Assembly: GCF_021646685.1 (NCBI RefSeq)
Contig: NZ_JAKJHW010000006.1
Location: forward strand, 124,001 to 188,000
DNA length: 64,000 nt
Source: Pseudalkalibacillus salsuginis
Lineage (GTDB): Bacteria > Bacillota > Bacilli > Bacillales > Fictibacillaceae
Reading direction: 5' to 3'
Shown here: in pieces, positions 57,476 through 64,000 of the stretch
Layout: each line of letters opens with the position of its first letter
How positions within the stretch are numbered: the stretch's first letter is position 1
Position numbers and translations under genes: made by a program
The notes under the pieces: generated by a model
What the model was told of the DNA's origin: nothing
What the model saw: only the letters and a program-made list of their open reading frames with translations
Databases searched by the model: none

Positions 57476-58765
57476 ATGAAAAAGACAATCTGGATTGCTG
57501 CAGGTTTCATCTTGTATGCCACACTCATATCGTGGTATTTATTCATAGGGGCAGATACGTCCATTCCGGTTCAATATCAAGGAACGGAAGCAGATCCATC
57601 TGTGTTCATGAGTGAGCGTCAACTGGAATTAAGCCATGATTTTTCGCGTATCAAACAATGGCTCTATTTCCTTTCAGTACCGTTTGAGTGGATGATCTAT
57701 CTTGTTGTGCTAGGTATCGGATTATCCAAATGGTTCCGTAATCGGGCCATGGAAATAACAAGATTCTCAGTCATTCATAATGCGGTTTATGTGGTGCTTC
57801 TATCGTTGATTGCTTTTATCTTAAGCTTTCCAATCGACTATTACAGTTACACCGTTTCACTGGATTATAATATTTCCGTACAGCCGTTTACCAGTTGGAT
57901 GAAGGATAACATCATTTCTTTCTGGATCAATACACTTTTCTTGTTCGTGATCGTGCAGGTGCTTTACTGGCTTATGAAAAAGTCTGAAAGGCGTTGGTGG
58001 TTTTATGGCTGGCTGTTGTCGATCCCGTTCACATTGTTCATCTACTTTATCCAACCGATTTGGATCGACCCATTATATAATGATTTCTACCGTTTGGAAG
58101 ACAAGATGCTTGAGGAGAAGATCCTTGCACTGGCTGATAAGGCAGACATTCCTGCGGACCGGGTCTATGAAGTGAACATGTCTGAAAAAACGAATGCATT
58201 GAATGCTTATGTCAACGGAATCGGGTCCAACTTGAGGATCGTCCTCTGGGATACAACGCTTAAAAATCTAAGCGATAAAGAAGTGCTTTTCGTCATGGCT
58301 CATGAGATGGGTCATTTCGTAAAACATCACCTCGTTTGGAATCTGGTCGGATCGATTGTTGCAAGCTTCTTGGGATTATGGATCGGGGCAAAGTTATACG
58401 CAGCTATGATCAAAAGATGGGGAGAACGATGGGGTGTTAAAAAGCCGACAGATATTGCAGCGCTACCAGCACTATTGCTTATCTTTTCGTTGTTATCATT
58501 TGCCGCTAGCCCTGTTGAAAATGCGATATCAAGACAAGCCGAGCGCTCAGCAGATCAATATGCGATCGAGATGACCCAAGATCCGGAAGCAGCAGTAGGC
58601 TCATTTCAACAGTTAGCTGTGTCCGGTCTGAGTGAAGTCCACCCGCCATTCCTCGTTAAGCTTTTCTTATACGGACATCCGACAATGCTTGAGCGGATTA
58701 CCTACCTTGATCAATGGGAACGGACGGATCCGATCAATAGTGAAGCTGAAAAAGAAAAAGAGTGA
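57476..58765 (+). CDS. yhfN: M48-family membrane metalloprotease, Ste24/YhfN type
   Basis: 429 residues with about seven membrane segments. Zinc motif HEMGH (about residues 277-281, VMAHEMGHFVKHH) and the third-ligand region QAERSADQYAIEM near residue 360. This is the CAAX-protease-1 architecture, including the N-terminal four-helix part. Resembles B. subtilis YhfN. It cleaves membrane or peptide substrates that are not known. RBS GGGAGGGTGGAGG is very strong. Located 43 kb from the yhfIJK group, which are close to yhfN in B. subtilis. Confidence 0.9.
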   Translation: MKKTIWIAAGFILYATLISWYLFIGADTSIPVQYQGTEADPSVFMSERQLELSHDFSRIKQWLYFLSVPFEWMIYLVVLGIGLSKWFRNRAMEITRFSVIHNAVYVVLLSLIAFILSFPIDYYSYTVSLDYNISVQPFTSWMKDNIISFWINTLFLFVIVQVLYWLMKKSERRWWFYGWLLSIPFTLFIYFIQPIWIDPLYNDFYRLEDKMLEEKILALADKADIPADRVYEVNMSEKTNALNAYVNGIGSNLRIVLWDTTLKNLSDKEVLFVMAHEMGHFVKHHLVWNLVGSIVASFLGLWIGAKLYAAMIKRWGERWGVKKPTDIAALPALLLIFSLLSFAASPVENAISRQAERSADQYAIEMTQDPEAAVGSFQQLAVSGLSEVHPPFLVKLFLYGHPTMLERITYLDQWERTDPINSEAEKEKE

Positions 58766-58876
58766 AGACTGTCCATATCCTGTCATGTTTTTAATGAAAT
58801 GAAGAAGGGAATACACTCCATAACAACTTGAATTGACAAATTGCGATTGAGTCAAAATGTTGAGAGGAGTGATCCC

Positions 58877-59035
58877 ATGGACCGTCATGATGATCTGGAT
58901 GTACGTGAAAGGAAAGTAGAGAAGAAAAAGGATTCCAGTATGGTAGCGTCAACCTTCATCAAATACGCTGCATACCTTATCATCTTTTTCGGAATCTTGT
59001 ACTTTCTCATTAATTATATTTTACCGATGTTTTAA
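58877..59035 (+). CDS. Small single-pass membrane protein
   Basis: 52 residues: charged N-terminus (DDLDVRERKVEKKKDSS) and one C-terminal membrane helix (YAAYLIIFFGILYFLINYILPMF). GAGAGGAG stands before ATG58877. Family not recognised. It follows the M48 protease by about 110 nt and may be co-transcribed with it. A terminator follows. Confidence 0.6.
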   Translation: MDRHDDLDVRERKVEKKKDSSMVASTFIKYAAYLIIFFGILYFLINYILPMF

Positions 59036-59047
59036 AGAAACAAAGGT

Positions 59048-59077
59048 AAAGGCACACCTGTACGGGTGCCTTTTTTG
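59048..59077 (+). terminator. Terminator
   Basis: AAAGGCAC (59048-59055) pairs with GTGCCTTT (59066-59073), followed by T. Confidence 0.85.
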
Positions 59078-59085
59078 TCTTTGTA

Positions 59086-59206
59086 TTTATCGGTGCGGTT
59101 TCAAGATATTTCGGTGCAAATCCGGATTCTATCGAAGCAAATTTGAAATTTATCGGAGCGAATCCGGATTTTATCAGTGCAAATCCAATTTATTACGGTG
59201 ATTCTC
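59086..59206. repeat. Tandem array, exact 21-nt period, six units
   Basis: TATCGGWGCRAATCCGGATT-like units with CGGTGC, CGGTGC, CGAAGC, CGGAGC, CAGTGC and CGGTGA starting at 59091, 59112, 59133, 59154, 59175 and 59196, exactly 21 nt apart. Non-coding spacer between a terminator and the end of the minus-strand proS gene. Confidence 0.88.
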
Positions 59207-59220
59207 ACTCTAGCAGCTAA

Positions 59221-60651
59221 TCAATACGCTTTTGCCCAGTACACCATGTTCTTTGCTTCTTTCTCACAACAGATGCAGGTATCTGATAATTTTTCCTGCT
59301 CGAATGGGATGCAGCGGGATGTTGCCCCGGTTTCCTCTTTGATTTTCTCCTCACAGGATGTATCGCCACACCACATCGCCTTGATAAATCCAGGTTTTTC
59401 CGTGAGTACGGATTTGAACTCATCGAATGTCACTGCAATTGATGTTTTATGAGACCGCAGTTCCTTGGCTTTTTCAAACAGGTTCCTTTGAATATCTGCA
59501 AGCAGGTCTTCAATCGTGACATCCAGATCCTTCAGAGGAACGAACTGCTTTTCCCCGGTATCCCGCCGCACTAGTACGACCTGCTCTTTTTCAATATCCT
59601 TTGGTCCGACTTCCAGGCGGATTGGTATGCCTTTCATCTCATATTCATTGAACTTCCAACCCGGTTTTTTATCACTGGCATCAATATCTACACGGGCAGC
59701 CCTGGAAAGGTGCTTTTTCAATTCATAAGCGAAATCAAGCACGCCTTCTTTATGCTGGGCGATCGGCACAACCATCACTTGGATTGGTGCTACTTTTGGC
59801 GGAACCACAAGCCCGCGGTCATCACCATGGACCATGATCATTGCCCCGATCACACGTGTTGTAAGTCCCCAGGATGTTTGATGGACATGCTGAAGTACAC
59901 CGTTTTGATCGGAGTATTGGATGCCGAATGCCTTCGCAAACCCATCTCCAAGGTAATGCGATGTACCTGATTGGAGTGCCTTGCCGTCATGCATGAGGCT
60001 TTCGATCGTGTAAGTGAATTCAGCACCAGCGAACTTTTCTTTCTCCGTCTTTTTCCCTTTTAAAACAGGGATGGCCAAGATGTCTTCACATAGCTCTGCG
60101 TACACATCCAGCATTCTAGTCGTTTCCTCCTGCGCATCCTCAGCCGTTGCATGACACGTATGACCTTCTTGCCATAAAAACTCCAAAGTACGCAAGAAAG
60201 GCCGTGTCGTTTTCTCCCAACGGACGACATTCGCCCACTGGTTATAAAGCTTCGGCAGGTCACGATAGGAATGGATGATGTTTTTGTAATGCTCACAAAA
60301 TAGAATCTCAGAGGTCGGTCTGACACAAAGGCGTTCAGTCAATTCCTCCTCTCCACCATGGGTGACCCATGCCACTTCAGGGGCAAATCCTTCGATATGA
60401 TCCTTCTCTTTATTAAGGAGACTTTCAGGAATGAACAATGGCATATATATGTTTTCATGTCCTGTTTCTTTAATCATACGGTCAAGCTCTGATTTGATAT
60501 TTTCCCATAACGCATACCCATAGGGACGAATGATCATGGACCCCCGTACACTCGAATAGTCGATCAGGTCAGCTTTCTTGACGACATCTGTATACCACTG
60601 TGCAAAGTCCTCTTCCATTGCGGTAACATCTTGGACAAATCCTTTACCCAT
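59221..60651 (-). CDS. proS: Prolyl-tRNA synthetase, archaeal/eukaryotic-like type
   Basis: 476 residues. Class II synthetase: motif 2 region [23 protein letters not shown] and [27 protein letters not shown], motif 3 near [16 protein letters not shown]. It lacks the large insertion domain of the usual bacterial ProRS (about 560-570 residues) and has a C-terminal extension with paired Cys ([19 protein letters not shown]) ending in Tyr, the marks of the archaeal-type enzyme. Some Bacilli have both types. Start ATG60651; the upstream frame runs through a T-box leader. Confidence 0.93.
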   Translation of the reverse strand: MGKGFVQDVTAMEEDFAQWYTDVVKKADLIDYSSVRGSMIIRPYGYALWENIKSELDRMIKETGHENIYMPLFIPESLLNKEKDHIEGFAPEVAWVTHGGEEELTERLCVRPTSEILFCEHYKNIIHSYRDLPKLYNQWANVVRWEKTTRPFLRTLEFLWQEGHTCHATAEDAQEETTRMLDVYAELCEDILAIPVLKGKKTEKEKFAGAEFTYTIESLMHDGKALQSGTSHYLGDGFAKAFGIQYSDQNGVLQHVHQTSWGLTTRVIGAMIMVHGDDRGLVVPPKVAPIQVMVVPIAQHKEGVLDFAYELKKHLSRAARVDIDASDKKPGWKFNEYEMKGIPIRLEVGPKDIEKEQVVLVRRDTGEKQFVPLKDLDVTIEDLLADIQRNLFEKAKELRSHKTSIAVTFDEFKSVLTEKPGFIKAMWCGDTSCEEKIKEETGATSRCIPFEQEKLSDTCICCEKEAKNMVYWAKAY

Positions 60652-60680
60652 TTTGATCACCTCTTGTTTTTTTCCATAAT

Positions 60681-60990
60681 AAAAAGCCCTGACCCCAGAA
60701 GGGACCAAGACTTGGCGGTACCACCCTATTTCATACAGCAATCATTCGTGCCATATACACTCGATATTGATAACGGATAGCGATCCGCTGTATCTTAGTC
60801 GATTTCGATACAGAACTCAAAGGCAGGTTCAAACGCCGGTCAATGGAAACCTTTCAGCATATGGTTTCCTCTCTAGAAAAGACACGATTCATTTTACTGA
60901 TCCCCGTCATTGTTTCAGGTTGTTTGAGAGTAATATAATCCGCTTGGCTGTAATTGTCAAGAATTAATATACAGGATTGCCACAATTTCA
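60681..60990 (-). ncRNA. T-box leader of proS
   Basis: On the minus strand AGGGTGGTACCGCC (around 60727-60714) is the T-box sequence that binds the tRNA acceptor end. It is followed by a hairpin (TCTTGGTCCC with GGGGTCAGGG, several G-U pairs) and a T-run, the terminator at about 60681-60712. Upstream stems run to about 60990. A CCT (Pro) triplet in AACAACCTGAAAC is a candidate specifier, as expected for a proline enzyme, but I did not fold the leader. Uncharged tRNA-Pro would allow read-through. Confidence 0.9.
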
Positions 60991-61077
60991 AAAAAATATA
61001 AGAATATCAATTGCTTGTTCATTTTTTTGCTTATTCCTACTTATAGTATAGTAAGGTCATTTGTCGAGGTGAGAAAA

Positions 61078-61677
61078 ATGCAACGTCGAATACAATTTAT
61101 CATTATCGCAGGCTTGGTCATATTTCTTGGATTCCTTTCTTGGAGAATACCAAGTACAGCCGAGCAGTCGAAGTTGACCGTCGATAGCATGAAAGCCGCC
61201 CCATCGTTATATAGCGCGGGTAAATCGGTAGAAGCTGTCAATGTACGGTCAACTATTGCGGAGATCGGAAAAAAAGCACCTGATTTCACATTGGAAAACC
61301 TTGAAGGGGAAAAAGTCTCTTTATCTGACTATCGCGGAAAGACAGTCATCCTCAATTTCTGGACAACGTGGTGTACGTACTGTAAAAAAGAAATCCCTGA
61401 ATTGATCAACTTTCATCATCTGCACGAGAAAGAGGATGTCGTCATCCTTGCAGTCAATCTCAGTTCGGAGGAAGAAAACCTTGAACAAGTCGCAATGTTC
61501 TCAAAGGAGTTCGAAATTCCCTTTGAGGTTCCGCTCGATAAAGAAGGGACGGTCGGTCAGGACTACCAGATCATTGTGATCCCGACCACCTACATCATCG
61601 CTCCAGATGGCATCGTCAAAAACAAAATCATGGGGCCGGTGAATCTCGATCAATTGGAGCAGCAGTTATCTAGATGA
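61078..61677 (+). CDS. Membrane-anchored thiol-disulfide oxidoreductase, ResA/StoA type
   Basis: About 199 residues. One N-terminal membrane anchor (IIIAGLVIFLGFLSW) followed by an extracytoplasmic thioredoxin fold: IGKKAPDFTLENLEGEKVSLSDYRGK, active site FWTTWCTYCKKE (C-T-Y-C, about residues 97-100), cis-Pro in VIPTTYII. Such proteins reduce disulfides outside the membrane, for example in cytochrome c maturation or spore envelope assembly. The target is not shown. ATG61078 with GAGGTGAG; the longer frame to 61015 lacks a ribosome site. Confidence 0.88.
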   Translation: MQRRIQFIIIAGLVIFLGFLSWRIPSTAEQSKLTVDSMKAAPSLYSAGKSVEAVNVRSTIAEIGKKAPDFTLENLEGEKVSLSDYRGKTVILNFWTTWCTYCKKEIPELINFHHLHEKEDVVILAVNLSSEEENLEQVAMFSKEFEIPFEVPLDKEGTVGQDYQIIVIPTTYIIAPDGIVKNKIMGPVNLDQLEQQLSR

Positions 61678-61713
61678 ATAGACTTTATCCTTGACACCAG
61701 CCTAATAGTAAGT

Positions 61714-63045
61714 TCAAAGCAGTGGCTTTTCCTTCTGGTGTCCGGTGAATCGTGCTAATTCATCGAGTTTATCGTTCAAATACTGGAAGTCAAGATGGAT
61801 GAGTGCTGTACGATCGATCCCTTCTACGATCGCTTTTGCAAATTTCCATACCTCATCCTTTATTGAAGGGGTGCTTTTTTCGGCAATCAACATCAACGCT
61901 TCAAAGATGGCGCCAATGACGGAAACATCCTGTTTTCCATAGTGGCGTATCTGATAAAAACTTTTGTATAGAACCTGTGAAAACACACCTGTGTTGAGAA
62001 TGATCCGCAGGTTCTTATCCCTGTCATAAATATATGGTTCCTCCAAGGATGTTTGCGCCAATCGCGACAAAATTTTACCTAGCCTCTGAATACAGGTGAT
62101 TGCTGTGTAAGGGTCATTTACGGCTGGCGATATGGCCCGTAACGCAATCTCTGTCAATTTCTGAATCCCATATTCGATATCCTGTTCTGTCGTTCTTTGA
62201 GTTCCGACACGGATATTTTGCAAATAATCGTCTATTTCAAAAGCATGATCATCCAAAGACCAATAAGAAAAGAGGACTGTTCCTTCATCAACATAATTAC
62301 CAATGTTCTTTTCAAATTGTATGATCAAATCATCGCGTGTTGCAAGCTGCAGGATCCTGTCTAAATCAATGTATTGAAGATAGCCCGACATTTTGGATGC
62401 AACTTTTCGGCATTCTTTTAACTGATATTCTTCATTTTCCCAACTAGCCCAGGGAGACGCAGCAGAAGTATCCAAATTCGAGCGATCCACTCTATGGGAG
62501 GTGAGAATGGAAAGGCAATTATCCGCGATATCCTGGATAAGGTTGTTGACCTGGATCCATGTTCCGACATGGTGGATGAAATAGACAAAAAATCCGATAC
62601 ATATTGCAGAAAGGGAAACAGTTAAACTGGGAATCACTAAAAAACTGCGTTGACCCGAAATATTCATCCAAACCAGGACGAGTACAAAATAGAGAAAGGA
62701 ACCGATAAATATACCTAAAACCCTTCTAGTTACTATGTCACTTAAAAAATTATCGAGTGTACGTGGGGAGTATTGAGATAAATAGGTTGATAACAGCACC
62801 ATGATGGATGAAAACGTGATTGCTGTCATGGTCAGGATTGATGTTGCCAATGCACCTAGAACTAACTGAGTCGTGTTGCGATCGGTGATCATGAAATAAG
62901 GGAAGTGCATATGCAAATCCTCAAGATCCATCCAAAAGTCAATTTCAACTGAAACATAAGCAAGGATCGTCGCAATAAAACTATAGAAAGCAGGAAGATA
63001 CCAGAAGCTCTGATGGATCCTATGGAGTGAATTCTTCAAATACAT
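61714..63045 (-). CDS. DUF2254-type membrane protein
   Basis: 443 residues. Four N-terminal membrane segments (to about residue 160), then a soluble part with GYLQYIDLDRILQLA, VLFSYWSLDD, EQDIEYGIQKLTEIALRAISPAVNDPYTAITCIQRLG, the conserved block of DUF2254 proteins. Function unknown. A second, incomplete paralogue lies 86 nt upstream in the same direction, so the two probably form an operon. Confidence 0.85.
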   Translation of the reverse strand: MYLKNSLHRIHQSFWYLPAFYSFIATILAYVSVEIDFWMDLEDLHMHFPYFMITDRNTTQLVLGALATSILTMTAITFSSIMVLLSTYLSQYSPRTLDNFLSDIVTRRVLGIFIGSFLYFVLVLVWMNISGQRSFLVIPSLTVSLSAICIGFFVYFIHHVGTWIQVNNLIQDIADNCLSILTSHRVDRSNLDTSAASPWASWENEEYQLKECRKVASKMSGYLQYIDLDRILQLATRDDLIIQFEKNIGNYVDEGTVLFSYWSLDDHAFEIDDYLQNIRVGTQRTTEQDIEYGIQKLTEIALRAISPAVNDPYTAITCIQRLGKILSRLAQTSLEEPYIYDRDKNLRIILNTGVFSQVLYKSFYQIRHYGKQDVSVIGAIFEALMLIAEKSTPSIKDEVWKFAKAIVEGIDRTALIHLDFQYLNDKLDELARFTGHQKEKPLL

Positions 63046-63099
63046 TTAAAACACCTCGCTGTTCACTGGTCCTATTTTCCCTCCTGTACGGAATTTTAT

Positions 63100-63126
63100 G
63101 AAAAAAGGCCCATGCCTTCGGCTCAG
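63100..63126 (-). terminator. Possible terminator between the two DUF2254 genes
   Basis: On the minus strand AAGGC and GCCTT enclose a 4-nt loop and are followed by a run of T just after the stop codon at 63132. The stem is short, so read-through into the next gene is likely. Confidence 0.45.
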
Positions 63127-63131
63127 TTTCC

Positions 63132-64000
63132 TTACAGTTTCAACTGCTTATATTCTTTTTCTCGTCCGATCATCTTGGCAAGGCGCATGATTTTTTCATT
63201 GATGAATTGTTTATCCCATTCCAATAATGCATCGGTCTCGATCCCCTCGATGAAATAAACGGCAAAATCCCATACAATTTTATGGATGGATCGGTCAAGA
63301 TCATTCCGTTCAACAATTCCATGCAAAACGGAAATCGTGGCTGCACATACCGAAACATCTTCTTTCGCGTAATGACGTAATTGATAGAAAGCTTTATAAA
63401 GCAATTCTCGATACGACTGTATATCGAGGATTATCCTCAGATTATTATCCGCATCATAATAGTAGGGGCGAGGAAACATGATTCCACCTAGTTCGGCCAA
63501 AATCGTGCCAATCCGATTGATGCAATTGATCGCTGTGTGCGGATCATTGATGCCAGGAGAAATAGCACGCAAAGCTATTTCCACGAGTTTTTGAATGCCG
63601 AATTCGACATCCTGTACCGTATTTCTTTCTGGACCGATCGCAAAGCATTCCTCGTACATGTTTTTGTCTTCTTTCGTTAAAGAACGGGTGTCAAGATAGG
63701 TATATAGAGGTGTATCTTTCAGGACATAATCACCGATTCTTCTTTCTACTTTGATGACATGATCGTTGTCCGTCGCTTTTTTCAAAATTGGTCCGAGCTT
63801 GATCATCTGTAAATAGCCCGAAGTCGGTGCATTGATCGTAATTTTTTCTTTTTTCTCGAGCTCGTTGATATTTTCTTTTACTGAAAGCTGCTTTGACTTC
63901 GTCTGGTCGATTCCTAAATGGAAGCTGTTCCGAATCGTCTCTTGTGTTCTGGTGGTAATTTTATCAATCAAACTATTTACCTGTGTCCATGTGGCTACAT
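63132..64000 (-). CDS. DUF2254-type protein, 5' end beyond the window
   Basis: The last 289 codons; the frame is open to the window edge and continues the family match (VATWTQVNSLIDKI aligns with VGTWIQVNNLIQDI of the neighbour), so the TTG at 63971 is not the start. Conserved blocks: SGYLQMIKLGPILKKA, TVQDVEFGIQKLVEIALRAISPGINDPHTAINCINRIG. The membrane segments of this family would be upstream, outside. Tandem paralogue of the gene at 61714. Confidence 0.85.
   Translation of the reverse strand, partial: VATWTQVNSLIDKITTRTQETIRNSFHLGIDQTKSKQLSVKENINELEKKEKITINAPTSGYLQMIKLGPILKKATDNDHVIKVERRIGDYVLKDTPLYTYLDTRSLTKEDKNMYEECFAIGPERNTVQDVEFGIQKLVEIALRAISPGINDPHTAINCINRIGTILAELGGIMFPRPYYYDADNNLRIILDIQSYRELLYKAFYQLRHYAKEDVSVCAATISVLHGIVERNDLDRSIHKIVWDFAVYFIEGIETDALLEWDKQFINEKIMRLAKMIGREKEYKQLKL

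Overview
The window looks like the chromosome of a low-GC Gram-positive of the family Bacillaceae. Reasons: strong AGGAGG-type ribosome binding sites, frequent TTG and GTG starts, CcpA cre-like boxes, a T-box leader, lipoproteins with Gram-positive lipoboxes, and gene sets known from Bacillus (yhfI, yhfJ/lplJ and yhfK side by side, a YhfN-like protease, azlCD, phnDCEE). I cannot name the species. No rRNA, tRNA, CRISPR array, prophage or intact insertion sequence was seen.

Layout: (1) 1-5.8 kb, end of a LacI-type regulator, then a maltose/oligosaccharide ABC importer and a GH13 alpha-glucosidase. (2) 5.9-7.1 kb, DoxX-like membrane protein and a small hydrophilic protein. (3) 7.1-12.0 kb, gluconate module: RpiR-type regulator divergent from gnd, gntP, gntK. 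(4) 12.2-15.3 kb, yhfK/yhfI/lplJ group. (5) 15.8-28.4 kb, phenylacetate degradation: paaK, paaABCD, an EthD-like protein, two enoyl-CoA hydratases, an aldehyde dehydrogenase, paaH, paaJ, a third hydratase, paaX, and a paaY-like gene on the other strand. (6) 28.6-34.0 kb, flavin monooxygenase, a TrpXYZ-like ABC importer and an NSS-type symporter. (7) 34.3-41.4 kb, an SDR pseudogene, an FlK-like thioesterase, phenylalanine dehydrogenase and a complete four-gene 2-oxoacid dehydrogenase complex. (8) 41.9-51.7 kb, azlCD with a cupin-XRE regulator, two HAD hydrolases, a short FAD protein, a phosphonate-type ABC importer, and a Fur-boxed iron ATPase plus FhuF-like reductase. (9) 52-57.4 kb, an A+T-rich islet with a 1595-residue secreted carbohydrate-active-looking protein. 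(10) 57.5-64 kb, M48 protease, archaeal-type prolyl-tRNA synthetase behind a T-box, ResA-like thioredoxin and two DUF2254-like proteins.

The most interesting unit is 15.8-41.4 kb. It can be read as one aromatic amino acid catabolic island: uptake (TrpXYZ-like ABC, NSS symporter), phenylalanine to phenylpyruvate (phenylalanine dehydrogenase), phenylpyruvate to phenylacetyl-CoA (adjacent 2-oxoacid dehydrogenase complex, bypassing the PaaK ligase), ring epoxidation (PaaABCD), and beta-oxidation (PaaH, PaaJ, hydratases). A nearly identical 28-nt operator-like sequence with the core CGTTAAATAAACG sits just after the -10 box in front of paaA and again, 17.7 kb away, in front of the thioesterase/phenylalanine dehydrogenase genes. 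This is direct sequence evidence that the two halves share a repressor, possibly the PaaX encoded between them. cre-like boxes at paaK, the paaY-like gene and the phenylalanine dehydrogenase gene suggest carbon catabolite control of the whole set.

Intergenic DNA is unusually structured. Four gene ends are followed by short tandem arrays with a strict 20-21 nt period but unrelated unit sequences. A ~190-bp element with terminal inverted repeats is present twice, GGGGCTGTCCCA hairpins occur twice, and a further repeat family flanks paaX.
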